Positions 37,094-47,229 are shown, numbered from the stretch's first letter. The stretch: 64,000 nt of DNA from Nitrosospira lacus (GCF_000355765.4 NZ_CP021106.3:2823137-2887136), one strand, 5' to 3'. The notes: generated by a model not told the origin, from the sequence alone. Program-made: numbers and translations.

Positions 37094-37567
37094 TCATATG
37101 CAGCTAAGCATCATTGACCGGATATCATCAAAAAATCCCATTTTCTTTGACATATCCGGAATTTTTGCATTAGGGTCGACAAATTTGTCCTGATCACGGA
37201 AATTGCGATTGTCGTAAATGGTGACATTGGCTCTGGGACCGGTTTCGAGGCTGCGAATCTTATTTTCCCAATTGAAACCAAAGGGACCCATCATCTGCGC
37301 CAGATTGACCGGGCCCACCAATAGCAGGCTGTCCCCTTTATAGTCTTTTTTATCGTATAGCTTCACCCAGCATCCTTTATCCTTTATAAGATCACTCGAA
37401 ACCTGGACGGGAACCATCACGATGATCGGTACTTCAACGATCACTTTTCCGTCCTTTTTCCCTGTCGTGGACTGCTGCGCATGGGCGACGCCAGTCAAGA
37501 CGAATCCGCCGAACATCATCACAGCGGCTACCAGGGTTCTACGGAAATTCGCTACCAGGATATCCAT
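37094..37567 (-). CDS. Exported beta/gamma-crystallin-like protein
   Basis: A 157-aa protein with a signal peptide (about residues 1-30, ending AHA). The mature region has one crystallin-type Greek-key half: GCWVKLYDKKDYKGDSLLLVG, then NWENKIRSLETGPRANVTIYDNRNFRD. Such domains can bind calcium. Role unknown. It stands alone, convergent with the hydrolase. Confidence 0.75.
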   Translation of the reverse strand: MDILVANFRRTLVAAVMMFGGFVLTGVAHAQQSTTGKKDGKVIVEVPIIVMVPVQVSSDLIKDKGCWVKLYDKKDYKGDSLLLVGPVNLAQMMGPFGFNWENKIRSLETGPRANVTIYDNRNFRDQDKFVDPNAKIPDMSKKMGFFDDIRSMMLSCI

Positions 37568-37977
37568 ATCATGCTCCTTAAAAAATCAAATAAAGCCTAT
37601 GTTGCAACACGGATACGAATCGTGTTGAAACCATAAACGGACCCTCGCACCTTAGCAACTCTAGATCCTGATTCCGATGTGTTCCGTTCGTTAGCCTACA
37701 TAGTCACGGAATCTTCCGCTGTTAATAAAAACCTCCCCATCTGCGGTGCTGTATGGCTGGATCAAAAAGGATAGGATTAAACGTCGCTTTATAGCCATAC
37801 TTACCCAGGAATGGAGCGAACAGAAAACCGGGCTATCGAAGTCATGCCGGGGAGCCTTATAAGCCGTGAGAGAGAATGTGAGGGACGCAAATTGATCTTT
37901 TCAGGAAAAACTGTTTACATTAGCATCAGGAAGCGAAGCGCATCCCGGTAGGCGCTGGGGGCCATCCAAAAATCATT
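37568..37977. other. Gene-free region
   Basis: Nothing that looks like a gene or RNA in 410 bases; it should contain divergent promoters for 37094 and 37978. Confidence 0.45.
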
Positions 37978-38181
37978 ATGCAACGTCTACTCATCATATT
38001 CGGAATACTGCTGCTGTTTGCGGGTCTTGCCTGGCCGTGGCTGTCGAAACTGCCCTTCGGGCGGCTGCCGGGAGACATTATTATCGAGCGAGAGAATTTC
38101 AAGCTTTACTTTCCTCTGACCACGGGCCTGCTTGTGTCCCTTTTCCTGTCGCTGCTGCTGTGGTGGTGGTCCCGAAAATAA
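37978..38181 (+). CDS. DUF2905 small membrane protein
   Basis: A 67-aa protein with two membrane helices joined by the conserved LGRLPGDI-type loop (here FGRLPGDIIIERENFKLYFPL). The family is widespread and of unknown function. It is followed 24 bases later by a 39-aa membrane peptide. Confidence 0.88.
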   Translation: MQRLLIIFGILLLFAGLAWPWLSKLPFGRLPGDIIIERENFKLYFPLTTGLLVSLFLSLLLWWWSRK

Positions 38182-38205
38182 CCATTCTTTTGAAAGGATA
38201 AATAA

Positions 38206-38325
38206 TTGGATCTTTATGAATCGATGGTATTCTGGTTCGTCAAGGAATTTCTAAAGGCCGTTCTGGGTCTTGGATTTATCCTAGGATTAATCGTCTTCTT
38301 ACGCTGGATCAGCAGTGATGATTGA
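38206..38325 (+). CDS. 39-aa single-helix membrane protein
   Basis: Too short for usual gene calling. The TTG at 38206 has GAAAGGA 7 to 9 bases upstream; the product runs MDLYESMVFWFVKEFLK, then a hydrophobic helix VLGLGFILGLIVFL and the end RWISSDD. An in-frame ATG at 38224 is the alternative start. Position straight after DUF2905 suggests one transcript. No family recognised. Confidence 0.55.
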   Translation: MDLYESMVFWFVKEFLKAVLGLGFILGLIVFLRWISSDD

Positions 38326-38366
38326 GCCATGTGCGAGTCTCGCATCATTCCCCCGGTTTTAAGGTT

Positions 38367-41300
38367 TTAACTTGAGTTTACTCTGGACTTTTTCTTTACT
38401 TTGGGCAAGTCGTGTTTGGCCGCCCTTTTCTCCGAAACTTGCTCCGGCAGGGGCTGGGCCGTGTCGGTGAGAGGTTTCAGGACAGGCAGGAGATGCTTCA
38501 CAACTTGCGTGGAGAGTGCTGACGTAAATTTATAATCCGCGGCATCCGCACCCGGGACAAACGCCGTCATCGTTCCGAAGAATCGATCGCCGATGAAGAA
38601 CACAAAAGTGGCTGAACGGTTTACTGCGCGGGACTCCTTGACGACGCCAGGAGACGAGAAGGTAATGTAGCGATGATCTCCGGTCCCTGTCTTTCCTCCA
38701 ATCAAAATCTCATTGCCATCCTCTTCCACCATGGCGCGTGCGAGCCGCGAAGCGGTTCCCGTCGCCACCACATCGGTTAATACCCCACGAACTGCTGCCG
38801 CCAATTCGGGAGAAAATACCCTTTCGCCCTGGATCGGTGTCCGTTCGACAATGGTTTCAAAAGGCGTGCCAGCTCCAAAGTGCAGGCGTTCGATCAGCAC
38901 GGCCGGAACCCGCACTCCATCATTGAGAATAATACCCATCAGTCCGGCAAGTGCAGCGGGATGATCCGCCGAACTCCCGATAGCGGTGGCGAGAGACGGC
39001 ACCAGTGAATCGAAAGGATAGCCGAGCCGTTTCCAGCTGCGATGAATTTCAAGAAATGCTTCAAGCTCCAGAAGTCCGCGAATCCGGGTGTCCTGCGAGT
39101 TCTTGTATTTCGTCTTGAACAACCAGTCGTAGACAGCCACCCGCTCATCCGCGCTGGCCTCGATCACGTCCGTGTATCGTGCGGCCGGATGAGTCATCAA
39201 GTAGCGTACCAGCCATAATTCCAAAGGATGAACGGTAACAATATAGCCCCGGTCGGCCAGTGAGTATTTGCCGGGGCCATAACCCTCATAAAGATCTTGA
39301 AGGAAATCCGGGGTCATACGCTTGAAAACGGACCGATAAGGCCGCATGAATTTCTCGAATTCCATGAATGTCGATTCAGGGTAAATATAACGGTATGCGG
39401 CTGCCAGACGGCGCGGCGTGTGCCGGAAACTGGAAAAGAATATGTTACGAATCATAGCCGGCGTCGCCGTTTTACCCTCGTATTTAAGATAAAACCGGTT
39501 CATAAACTGCTTGCCTTCCTTGTCCGCGAATCGTCTGAGATACCCTTTCCGGTCAGGATCTCCGGCATCTTTAAGTATCCTGGCGGACGAGCCCGCGACG
39601 TGGAACATATAGTGGCGCACGATATCTCGCATCAGACGGATGTATACGAGATTGACTGATTTCAGCGTTGCCTCGCGGACACTCAGAAACTTGCGGTCAT
39701 CCTCTCGCTTGAAATTGTGAAAGAAATGCGCTCCGCCACCCGTAAAAAACCGCTCATCGGGATTGGCCGAATAGTTACGCTCCAAGGCGGCATCCAGCAT
39801 GGCTGCCAGACTCTTGTCCGCGCTTTGCAGTAGATACCCGATCGCCCAGCGGCTAAGCATATCACTTGGATCAACTTGTTGTTTAAGAAGATCTTTTTTG
39901 GACAATGCTGCATATTTTTTGTGAAGGGCTTCGACAATTTCAAGGTAGGTTACCAATGTTCTTAATTTCGCGGTGGAACCCAAATCAAGCTTGGTCCCCT
40001 TGTTGATATCCAGGGGCTGGTCGAAATTGTCAGCCTGAATCCGGAACTTGGCTCCTTCCGGGGTTAGCTCGGAGAGCATGAAGCTGTAGACAATCTTGCC
40101 CGGATCCTCCGTCTCCAGCATGCGGGGTCCATAAAGTCCCGCCACGTTTGCGTATTCCGGGTTCTTGAGCCGGCGCAGTATATCGGTGGTTTTCTGTTGA
40201 AGGTCTTCGTCGAGAGTGCTTTGCACTGATAAATCCAGCCGGTCCAGATCATACATGCGCTTTAATCCGAGCAGGGACGCAAGGCGCATGCGCACCGCAT
40301 TGACGGCCTTTTGAGCGGAAAAATTCCTGATTTCTTCGGGTGCGGCTGTGGCGGTATCACGGAAGCGTAACGGAATTTCCAGCGCTGCGTCCCTCAGAGC
40401 GGGAGGAATCACGCCAACCTGCGTAAGCACCCGCAGATGACTGTCAGTAAGTTCTTCGAGCGCTTTGCGTCCAGCGAGCAGATAATATGAGGGTCTGCGC
40501 TGGGCAATGATCAGACTCAGCACATGTTTGTAGAGGCGGGCCGCCTCGACAAGGGCATCACCTTCGACCAATCGAGAACTGAGGATGCGATTGGTCTCAT
40601 CAAAATCCAGGCCGTACCATACCCATAGACCATCCCCCAATCCATTCGCTTCGCCGAAACCCGCGGCCCCGGCAAGGGGAACCGTATTGAGATAATCGAC
40701 TACGATACGCTTACGGGCGGGCAACGTTTCCTCTCCGTCCAGGTAAGCACGCACGGAGGCGGATGCAACCTGCTGCAGCTTGTCTTGTGGCGTGATCGTC
40801 ATTCCGTTGGGAGAATGGCGGTATTTCTCAATCTGTGTCGCCAACGTGCTGCCCCCTACCACGCCATGTTCGGGATGGAAGACCTGGATTATCTTGTCCA
40901 GGATGGCCCTGCCCAACCGGTCCCATTCAATAGCGGGATTCTTTTTTGGATGGGTTGGATCCAGCAACTCGCGATTTTCAATGAACAACAGGCTGTTCGC
41001 CACTAATGGGGGAACCGCTTCAAAGTTTTCGTAAGCACGGCTCGGAAATACGGCGCGATACAATGGCCTTCCCCCGCTAGCAGAAATCTCCAGACCAGCT
41101 TGGGATTTCTCGTGATAGGGGACAAACAAACCCTCCGCAACAAGTTCTTTCATGCGCGCGGAAGGTCGTGCCTGCGCCTGCACGCGGAAGCCTTGTATGA
41201 CGAGATTGTGAATCAGTTCCGGCAAGCGGCTATAGCCCAGACGTATGTCATAGGGTCCTGACTGCGGAAAATAGGAATCCTCGTTCGGTCCGCTTTTTAC

Positions 41301-41453
41301 TTCCCAGCTCAGCTCATCGGCCAATTTTCCAAGACGGCGTGCCTGGTATGTGGAAGTTTCCGCTTCCCAGTAAAGCAGGAAAGCGGCAATGGTCAGCGCA
41401 ACGAGAAGCAGGATCAGGACAACAAGGGCAAGAAGCTTGAGCGCACGCCTCAC
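38367..41453 (-). CDS. Large class A-type penicillin-binding protein (transglycosylase / transpeptidase)
   Basis: A 1028-aa inner-membrane, periplasm-facing enzyme of peptidoglycan synthesis. One N-terminal helix (about 7-28) anchors it. The glycosyltransferase (GT51) part has ENRELLDPT near 160 and GGSTLATQ near 200; the usual catalytic Glu pattern is altered at the first motif (ENREL rather than EDxxF). The transpeptidase part has STAK near 495, SVN near 598 and KTGTGD near 921. This is much longer than PBP1a/b. A Lys/Arg-rich C-terminal tail follows. Family certain; exact role uncertain. Confidence 0.88.
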   Translation of the reverse strand: MRRALKLLALVVLILLLVALTIAAFLLYWEAETSTYQARRLGKLADELSWEVKSGPNEDSYFPQSGPYDIRLGYSRLPELIHNLVIQGFRVQAQARPSARMKELVAEGLFVPYHEKSQAGLEISASGGRPLYRAVFPSRAYENFEAVPPLVANSLLFIENRELLDPTHPKKNPAIEWDRLGRAILDKIIQVFHPEHGVVGGSTLATQIEKYRHSPNGMTITPQDKLQQVASASVRAYLDGEETLPARKRIVVDYLNTVPLAGAAGFGEANGLGDGLWVWYGLDFDETNRILSSRLVEGDALVEAARLYKHVLSLIIAQRRPSYYLLAGRKALEELTDSHLRVLTQVGVIPPALRDAALEIPLRFRDTATAAPEEIRNFSAQKAVNAVRMRLASLLGLKRMYDLDRLDLSVQSTLDEDLQQKTTDILRRLKNPEYANVAGLYGPRMLETEDPGKIVYSFMLSELTPEGAKFRIQADNFDQPLDINKGTKLDLGSTAKLRTLVTYLEIVEALHKKYAALSKKDLLKQQVDPSDMLSRWAIGYLLQSADKSLAAMLDAALERNYSANPDERFFTGGGAHFFHNFKREDDRKFLSVREATLKSVNLVYIRLMRDIVRHYMFHVAGSSARILKDAGDPDRKGYLRRFADKEGKQFMNRFYLKYEGKTATPAMIRNIFFSSFRHTPRRLAAAYRYIYPESTFMEFEKFMRPYRSVFKRMTPDFLQDLYEGYGPGKYSLADRGYIVTVHPLELWLVRYLMTHPAARYTDVIEASADERVAVYDWLFKTKYKNSQDTRIRGLLELEAFLEIHRSWKRLGYPFDSLVPSLATAIGSSADHPAALAGLMGIILNDGVRVPAVLIERLHFGAGTPFETIVERTPIQGERVFSPELAAAVRGVLTDVVATGTASRLARAMVEEDGNEILIGGKTGTGDHRYITFSSPGVVKESRAVNRSATFVFFIGDRFFGTMTAFVPGADAADYKFTSALSTQVVKHLLPVLKPLTDTAQPLPEQVSEKRAAKHDLPKVKKKSRVNSS

Positions 41454-41750
41454 GATGGAGTTATCAAAACCGTATTTTGATCTCTATATAAGTTATTGAA
41501 AATCCGTGATACATGGATTCAGTTTTACGAACTGCATGGTTGATTGAGTAAGCGCGAGATATCACAGCAATTATTGATATCGTTGATTTTCTCCGCATCC
41601 GATACTCTAAATGCCCGATAATCTCATATATCGCGGCTGATAATGCTCTGCAACAAGAGAATTTTGAGCCACATAATAAACATGGATGGGAGTCTGCAAC
41701 GGCATCTCAGAATTGTGGGCTGTCTAGCTCACTGAACCAATGGAATCCCG

Positions 41751-42563
41751 ATGGAATTTTTCAGCCTCCTCCTTAAGACAATTGCCCTTCGCCCTTATGT
41801 TTTCGTGTTTCTTACCGCTTTTCTATTTTCTGCGGCGCGCCTGATCGGCTGGCGAAGGACATGGTATTTCATGGGAATTACGTGGCTTGTGGCACTTTTG
41901 TGCGAATTTTCTTCCACTCGTACCGGTATTCCGTTCGGCTGGTATTACTATACCGGTTCAACCGTCGGGCAGGAATTGTATATCGCCGATATTCCATTCA
42001 TGGATTCTCTCTCGTTTCCCTTCCTTCTTTATGCAAGTTACTGCATGGCCCTGGCTTTTCTTTTGCCTGCCACCCGCACATTGAGTACCGTGTCCGGTAT
42101 CGGCATAATCCGGATGCAATTCCCTCTCGCTACAAGAACGGGCTGGCCTGTCATTCTACTGACCGTTCTTTTTTTCAGTTTCGTTGACATGATCATTGAT
42201 CCGGTCGCGCTTCGCGGGGAACACTGGTTCCTCGGCCAGATTTATTACTATCCCGATCCCGGCACTCATTTTGGCGTACCTGTGGCTAATTATATCGGCT
42301 GGGCTATTGTCGGCCTGCTCTCGCTGCGCGCCTATCTTCCTTTGGATCGCAGGCTTCTCCAGACCTGTCTTTCGCCTGACGGATCGGTGACTGGGCATGT
42401 GCTCCTGGGTTGCGGTCTTTATTATGGCGTATTGATCTTCAATCTCACAGTAACCTTCTGGATCGGTGAGTCTCTTCTCGGCATGACGGGCCTTCTCATT
42501 TATCTTCCGCTCACTGTGTTGCTGGCCCTACGGCTACTCGGTCACTTGGGAAGCTCGGAATAG
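41751..42563 (+). CDS. CruF-like carotenoid biosynthesis membrane protein
   Basis: A 270-aa protein with about seven helices. Motifs EFSSTRTGIPFGWYYYTG and SFVDMIIDPVALRGEHWFLGQIYYY are diagnostic of the CruF / DUF422 carotenoid hydratase family. In actinobacteria and cyanobacteria CruF adds water to the carotenoid end. A lone copy beside a cytochrome gene suggests a carotenoid or terpenoid-end modification, but other carotenoid genes are not seen nearby except the squalene/phytoene synthase at 47230. Confidence 0.82.
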   Translation: MEFFSLLLKTIALRPYVFVFLTAFLFSAARLIGWRRTWYFMGITWLVALLCEFSSTRTGIPFGWYYYTGSTVGQELYIADIPFMDSLSFPFLLYASYCMALAFLLPATRTLSTVSGIGIIRMQFPLATRTGWPVILLTVLFFSFVDMIIDPVALRGEHWFLGQIYYYPDPGTHFGVPVANYIGWAIVGLLSLRAYLPLDRRLLQTCLSPDGSVTGHVLLGCGLYYGVLIFNLTVTFWIGESLLGMTGLLIYLPLTVLLALRLLGHLGSSE

Positions 42564-42741
42564 TTTAGTCAGAGGTCAGAGGGAATCTCACTCACACAGC
42601 GCAACATACCACGTTTTCAGGCCGCACTAAAAACCGGAACCGAGCAATACAATACCTGAACCATCAGATAGACGAGATATAATGCCGTCCTTGAAATTCA
42701 TTCCAGAATTCCTACACTGATAATAAATTGGAGCATTAAAA

Positions 42742-43050
42742 ATGAAGAAAATGACTTTGTTGTTGGCTGTCTGCACATCGGTGAGTTTGATTGGCTGTTC
42801 GAAGATTGATAATTACACGCCCCCCGAGAGTGCAAGCGGGGAAGATATATTTTACGCAAACTGCACCAAATGCCACAAGCCGGAAGCTGCCGGCAATGTG
42901 ATGACATTGACTTCCTCCGTCGCGAACAAGGATGCCATTATCCAGAAAATACATAAAGGAAGCATGTCCATGCCCGCATTCCCCAATATTAAAGGTGAAC
43001 CTGCACAACGTCTGGCCGAATTTATACTCTCAAACAGCAAAACCAAGTAG
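42742..43050 (+). CDS. Small c-type cytochrome lipoprotein
   Basis: A 102-aa protein: lipobox LIGC (Cys near residue 19) and one heme site CTKCH (about 38-42); the Met ligand is likely in MSMPAFPNI. It would be anchored by lipid to a membrane and shuttle electrons in the periplasm. TTGGAGCATTAAAA precedes the ATG. Confidence 0.9.
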   Translation: MKKMTLLLAVCTSVSLIGCSKIDNYTPPESASGEDIFYANCTKCHKPEAAGNVMTLTSSVANKDAIIQKIHKGSMSMPAFPNIKGEPAQRLAEFILSNSKTK

Positions 43051-43262
43051 CTCGTTGATCGGAAAAGCATTATATGACCCCATGAACAAGGGGATGGCAA
43101 GTGGCAGCCGGGAATGAATGGTATCCGGAATGGATGAGCATAAAATGATGGCATTTCTGTATCCGAGAGCTTCCTGCCGTATCTGAAAAATCGGAGCGAA
43201 GAATTGAAAAAACCGGCGGGCTGCACAACGTCCTCTAACGCTTCAGTTTTACGAGTCTCGAT

Positions 43263-43751
43263 ATGGTCATTATCAAGTGGCTGCTTATTGTCATGGCCCT
43301 CGTGGTCATCACGGGGGTGCTCGCGGGTCAACTCGGGCTGCTGAAGGGCACGCCGCCCGCCGATCTGGGTGTGCATGAGGGCAGACTCAAACCCCCCTCA
43401 AAAACCCCCAACAGTGTCTCAAGTCAGGCATCGCTCTACCCGGATCATCCCCAGCATGCGTATGCCAGCATCCCGCCACTACCGGTGAAGGATGACGGTC
43501 CCGCCACGCTGGCCCGCATCGCGGGCATCATCAAGGCTATGAATGGCGCACAAATAGTCAAAATGGACCCTGATTATCTTTATGCGCAGTTTACTACCCG
43601 GATCATGAAGTATGTGGACGATGCAGAGTTCTGGTTTGACCCGGCTGCGGGCGTAATTCAAGTGCGCTCGTCCTCGCGCTTGGGTAGCAGCGATTTAGGC
43701 GTAAACCGCGAACGCATCGAGTTCATCCGGCAAAAACTGGAGTCTTCCTGA
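43263..43751 (+). CDS. DUF1499 family protein
   Basis: A 162-aa membrane-anchored protein. One N-terminal helix (residues 4-22), then the DUF1499 core: DLGVHEGRLKPPSKTPNSVSSQAS, and FVDDAEFWFD-like YVDDAEFWFDPAAGVIQVRSSSRLG. Function unknown. It precedes the penicillin-acylase gene. Confidence 0.87.
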   Translation: MVIIKWLLIVMALVVITGVLAGQLGLLKGTPPADLGVHEGRLKPPSKTPNSVSSQASLYPDHPQHAYASIPPLPVKDDGPATLARIAGIIKAMNGAQIVKMDPDYLYAQFTTRIMKYVDDAEFWFDPAAGVIQVRSSSRLGSSDLGVNRERIEFIRQKLESS

Positions 43752-43857
43752 GTTGGCTTGATTAGCATGAATGCCTCGGCTGGCCGCAAGCCTGGCTCCT
43801 GGAAATCGGATGCACCAAGCTAGGCCGGCAGCGGCACAACCGTTTTACTCTTCCCAT

Positions 43858-46263
43858 ATGACCGCCGCGCTGCGCCCAATCTACCGGCTCCTGCTTGGAC
43901 TGCTTATACTGGTATTGCTGCTGATAGGCAGCGCATGGCTGGTGCTACGCGGCAGCCTGCCCCAGTACGATGGAACAATGGGCATGACGGCGCTGGCTGC
44001 GCCGGTAATCGTCGAGCGGGATGCGCTGGGCAGCGTGACGCTGCAAGCGCAGAATCGTCACGATCTGATTCGGGCACTCGGTTATGTCCATGCGCAGGAG
44101 CGCTTTTTCGAGATGGATCTGATGCGGCGCAAGGCCGCCGGAGAACTGGCCGAATTGTTTGGGCCTGTCGCCTTGCCAGCAGACCGCAAAGTACGGATGC
44201 ATCGCATGCGTGCGCGTGCATCGGCAATACTGGAAGAGTTGCCGGCCAAACAGCGCGAGTTGCTCGATGTCTATCGCGATGGCGTGAATGAAGGTCTCGC
44301 TGCCCTGATGGTGCGTCCATTTCCGTATCTGCTGACGCGCACCCGCCCGCTCGCGTGGCGCAGCGAGGACAGCATACTGGTTGTCAAGGCAATGTATTTC
44401 ATGCTGAATGGTGGCGATAATCATCGCGAGCTTGCATTCTCCACTATGCGCGCAGCTCTCCCGGAAGCTGCCTATCGGTTTCTCACCGCTGGCGGCGGCG
44501 CGTGGGATGCGCCTCTCATCGGCACGGCATTTGATTGGCCACGGCTTCCCTCCGCGAGCGAGCTGGATCTGCACAAGCTTGAGCCCGGTCTTGTGCGCGA
44601 CACCGAGGAGCACAGCGACAACCTGCCCGGCAGTAACAGCTTTGCCGTCGCTGGTTCGCTGGCTGCTGGCGCGGCACTAGTCGCCAACGACATGCATCTG
44701 GATCTTCGTGTCCCGAATATCTGGTTCCGCACGCGCCTGATCTATCCTGATCCGCGCCAAACCGGGCTCATGAACGACATCGCCGGTGCCAGTCTGCCCG
44801 GTACACCTGCCATCGCCGTCGGCTCAAATCGAAAGATTGCCTGGAGCTTTACCAACAGTTATGGCGATTCCGCCGACTGGATTCGCGTCATCCTTCATCC
44901 GGAGGATGCTACCCGTTATCGCAGCGCAAAGGGATGGAGCTCCATCACCATTCACCGCGAAATCCTGCATGTACGGGGTGGACAGGATGAGACGCTGGAT
45001 GTGCACGAGACGGAGTGGGGCCCTGTCCTGGCTACCGACCACGACGGTACGCCGCTCGCACTGGCTTGGGCCGCGCACCGGGCTGGCGCGGTAAATATGG
45101 AGCTGACCCTGCTGGAGCAAGCGGAAACCGTGAACGAGGCAATCGCGATTGCACAGAATGCGGGCATTCCAGCCCAGAATTTTATCGTCGGCGATCGGGA
45201 CGGCAGAATCGGATGGACCATCGCAGGCCGCATCCCCGCGCGGACCAGCGGCTATGATCCAACCCTTCCCGCGGACTGGAGCAAACCGGATACGGGGTGG
45301 AACGGCTGGCTCATGCCTGCACAATACCCGCTGATTGTCGACCCCCCGGAGCGGCGTCTTTGGACCGCCAATGCACGTGCCGTTGACGGTTTGCTGCTCG
45401 ATCGGATTGGCGATGGCGGCTATGACCTTGGCGCTCGCGCAATGCAGATCCGCGACAGGTTGCGCGAATATGAGCGCTTCTCTCCACCCGGCATGCTGGC
45501 GATCCAGCTTGATGATCGCGCATTGTTCCTGGCGCGCTGGAAAGAATTTCTCGAACTGACCTTGAAACGAATGGAACCAGCGCCCTGGCGCGTGGAGATG
45601 CAGCACGCGCTCCTCGATTGGAATGGGCATGCTTCCACGGACTCCGTGGCCTATCGCGTGGTACGCGCATTCCGCCAGGAAGTCACTAAGAGTGTACTCG
45701 GCGGCTTTGCCACCGCCATCCGGCGCATCGATCCAAACTTTGAGCTGCCAAAGCTGAATCAGGCCGAACATGCGGTGTGGAGATTGATCGAGCACCGTCC
45801 GCAACACCTGTTGCCGCCGGTTTATGCCGACTGGGATGAGCTATTCGTCAGTTGTGCTGAACGTGTTGCCAAGCACATGCAAAGTCAGCCGGGGGGGATT
45901 GCCGAACGCAGCTGGGGTGAACGTAACACCGCGCGCATCCGGCATCCGCTTAGCCGCGCCCTGCCTGAATTTGTCGCGAACTGGCTGGACATGCGGAAAG
46001 ACGCACTGCCTGGTGATATCCACATGCCACGCGTACAAGCGCCTGATTTCGGCGCTTCACAGCGTTTCGCGGTCGCACCGGGTGACGAAGAGCATGGTTA
46101 TTTCGAAATGCCTGGCGGACAGAGCGGACACCCGCTCTCCCCCTATTATGGTAGCGGTCACACGGACTGGGTTGCCGGCAAACCCACGCCGTTCCTGCCG
46201 GGTCCAGCCCGGCAGACACTGCACCTGCGCCCTGTCGCACATCCTGTTGCGAGGACACCGTAA
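43858..46263 (+). CDS. Penicillin acylase family (Ntn) hydrolase
   Basis: An 801-aa protein from ATG 43858 (the frame extends to 43771). One N-terminal helix anchors it to the membrane. The alpha-chain region has GYVHAQERFFEMDLMRRKAAGELAELFG; the catalytic Ser that becomes the beta-chain N-terminus is in LPGSNSFAVAG (near residue 259). Such enzymes in Gram-negatives often cleave amide bonds, including acyl-homoserine lactones. The substrate is not predictable here. Confidence 0.92.
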   Translation: MTAALRPIYRLLLGLLILVLLLIGSAWLVLRGSLPQYDGTMGMTALAAPVIVERDALGSVTLQAQNRHDLIRALGYVHAQERFFEMDLMRRKAAGELAELFGPVALPADRKVRMHRMRARASAILEELPAKQRELLDVYRDGVNEGLAALMVRPFPYLLTRTRPLAWRSEDSILVVKAMYFMLNGGDNHRELAFSTMRAALPEAAYRFLTAGGGAWDAPLIGTAFDWPRLPSASELDLHKLEPGLVRDTEEHSDNLPGSNSFAVAGSLAAGAALVANDMHLDLRVPNIWFRTRLIYPDPRQTGLMNDIAGASLPGTPAIAVGSNRKIAWSFTNSYGDSADWIRVILHPEDATRYRSAKGWSSITIHREILHVRGGQDETLDVHETEWGPVLATDHDGTPLALAWAAHRAGAVNMELTLLEQAETVNEAIAIAQNAGIPAQNFIVGDRDGRIGWTIAGRIPARTSGYDPTLPADWSKPDTGWNGWLMPAQYPLIVDPPERRLWTANARAVDGLLLDRIGDGGYDLGARAMQIRDRLREYERFSPPGMLAIQLDDRALFLARWKEFLELTLKRMEPAPWRVEMQHALLDWNGHASTDSVAYRVVRAFRQEVTKSVLGGFATAIRRIDPNFELPKLNQAEHAVWRLIEHRPQHLLPPVYADWDELFVSCAERVAKHMQSQPGGIAERSWGERNTARIRHPLSRALPEFVANWLDMRKDALPGDIHMPRVQAPDFGASQRFAVAPGDEEHGYFEMPGGQSGHPLSPYYGSGHTDWVAGKPTPFLPGPARQTLHLRPVAHPVARTP

Positions 46264-46348
46264 TTATTGAGATCCGGGCAAGGGTCCGCATGAGGTGAAT
46301 TCTTATTGGACAAGAAGCCAATATCATCTCTTTCCTTATTGCAGACGC

Positions 46349-46840
46349 TTATCCCGGGCTCGGCTCGGCAGCCTGGATTCCCTTCTCGTAACGGGTATAG
46401 ATGTAGATGGGCAGCGCCAATTCGCCCAGGTGATGCGCAACCAGTGGTTGTACCACGTCCCAATCCAATCCACCCGCGCCGGTGGCAAGGCGCGGCAACG
46501 CCAGGCTCGTGACCCGGTCATATTCCAGCAAATAACGCAATTCATGCAATGCCTCATCGACGTACTCGATCCTGGCACGCCCTGATCCGTTGCCTTGACT
46601 ACGCGCTTCGTGGGTGAGCAGGTTGATAATGCGCTTACTCATCGCACCAGCCCACACCCATGCCTCCCCGGATTTCGGCTGCGCAGTATGGCAGTAGTGC
46701 CGAAAATCCTTGACCATCGCCGGCCATTGCTCACCCAGGCTCAATGCCAGTCCTTGATTGAAATGATCATCGGGAGCAATCCCGTGAGCAATGACCTGAG
46801 CATGACTCAATAGAATATCGCCCCTCACTTCATGAATCAC
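46349..46840 (-). CDS. Macro (Appr-1"-p processing) domain protein
   Basis: A 163-aa protein. The GTG at 46840 is chosen since GGGAGG lies 6 bases upstream and the next residues IHEVRGDILLSHAQVIAHGI are the usual start of a macro domain; the frame is open to 46864. The ADP-ribose site motifs are present in outline (ALPRLATGAGGLDW). It may remove ADP-ribose from proteins or nucleic acids, or act on related metabolites. Confidence 0.82.
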   Translation of the reverse strand: MIHEVRGDILLSHAQVIAHGIAPDDHFNQGLALSLGEQWPAMVKDFRHYCHTAQPKSGEAWVWAGAMSKRIINLLTHEARSQGNGSGRARIEYVDEALHELRYLLEYDRVTSLALPRLATGAGGLDWDVVQPLVAHHLGELALPIYIYTRYEKGIQAAEPSPG

Positions 46841-47229
46841 GCAGCCTCCCAGTAATGGGGACAATTAAAAAATTTAGTATAGCAATTTAATTTTTCTTTG
46901 CCGGCGCGCCCATCTTGCAAAAAATTTGCATAAGCGCTACATCAAAATTATTTCCCGTTCTTTCGCTATGCGATGGTTTCAATCCTCGCCCGACCAATCA
47001 GCTGGGCGCTACTTGCGTAAGATCTTGGGTTACGCTACGCTCCATCCATCCTACGCGAGAAACATAAACGATGAATCTGACCTCATTTTACTTGAGCTCC
47101 AAATTATCGTTTTTATTGCGGCTTCATTAACACCTCCACTCAAAATCTGAAGTTTCTCTTTCTAATACCCGCTTGAAGAACACAATATCTTGACGTTCAG
47201 GTTCGGCACCATGTAATGTTCGGCCCTGA
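46841..47229. other. Intergenic region with a REP-like element
   Basis: No gene in 389 bases. Around 47026-47056 lies TGGGTTACGCTACGC followed by TCCATCCATCCTACGC. This is the GTAGGATGG / TAGCGTAACCC type of dispersed palindromic repeat common in proteobacterial intergenic DNA. GCGTAA / TTACGC flank it as a small dyad. Confidence 0.45.

Noticed and set aside
44824-45807. 327-codon minus-strand frame inside the penicillin acylase gene
   Set aside because: Lies wholly antisense to a clear family member whose codon use explains the open frame.
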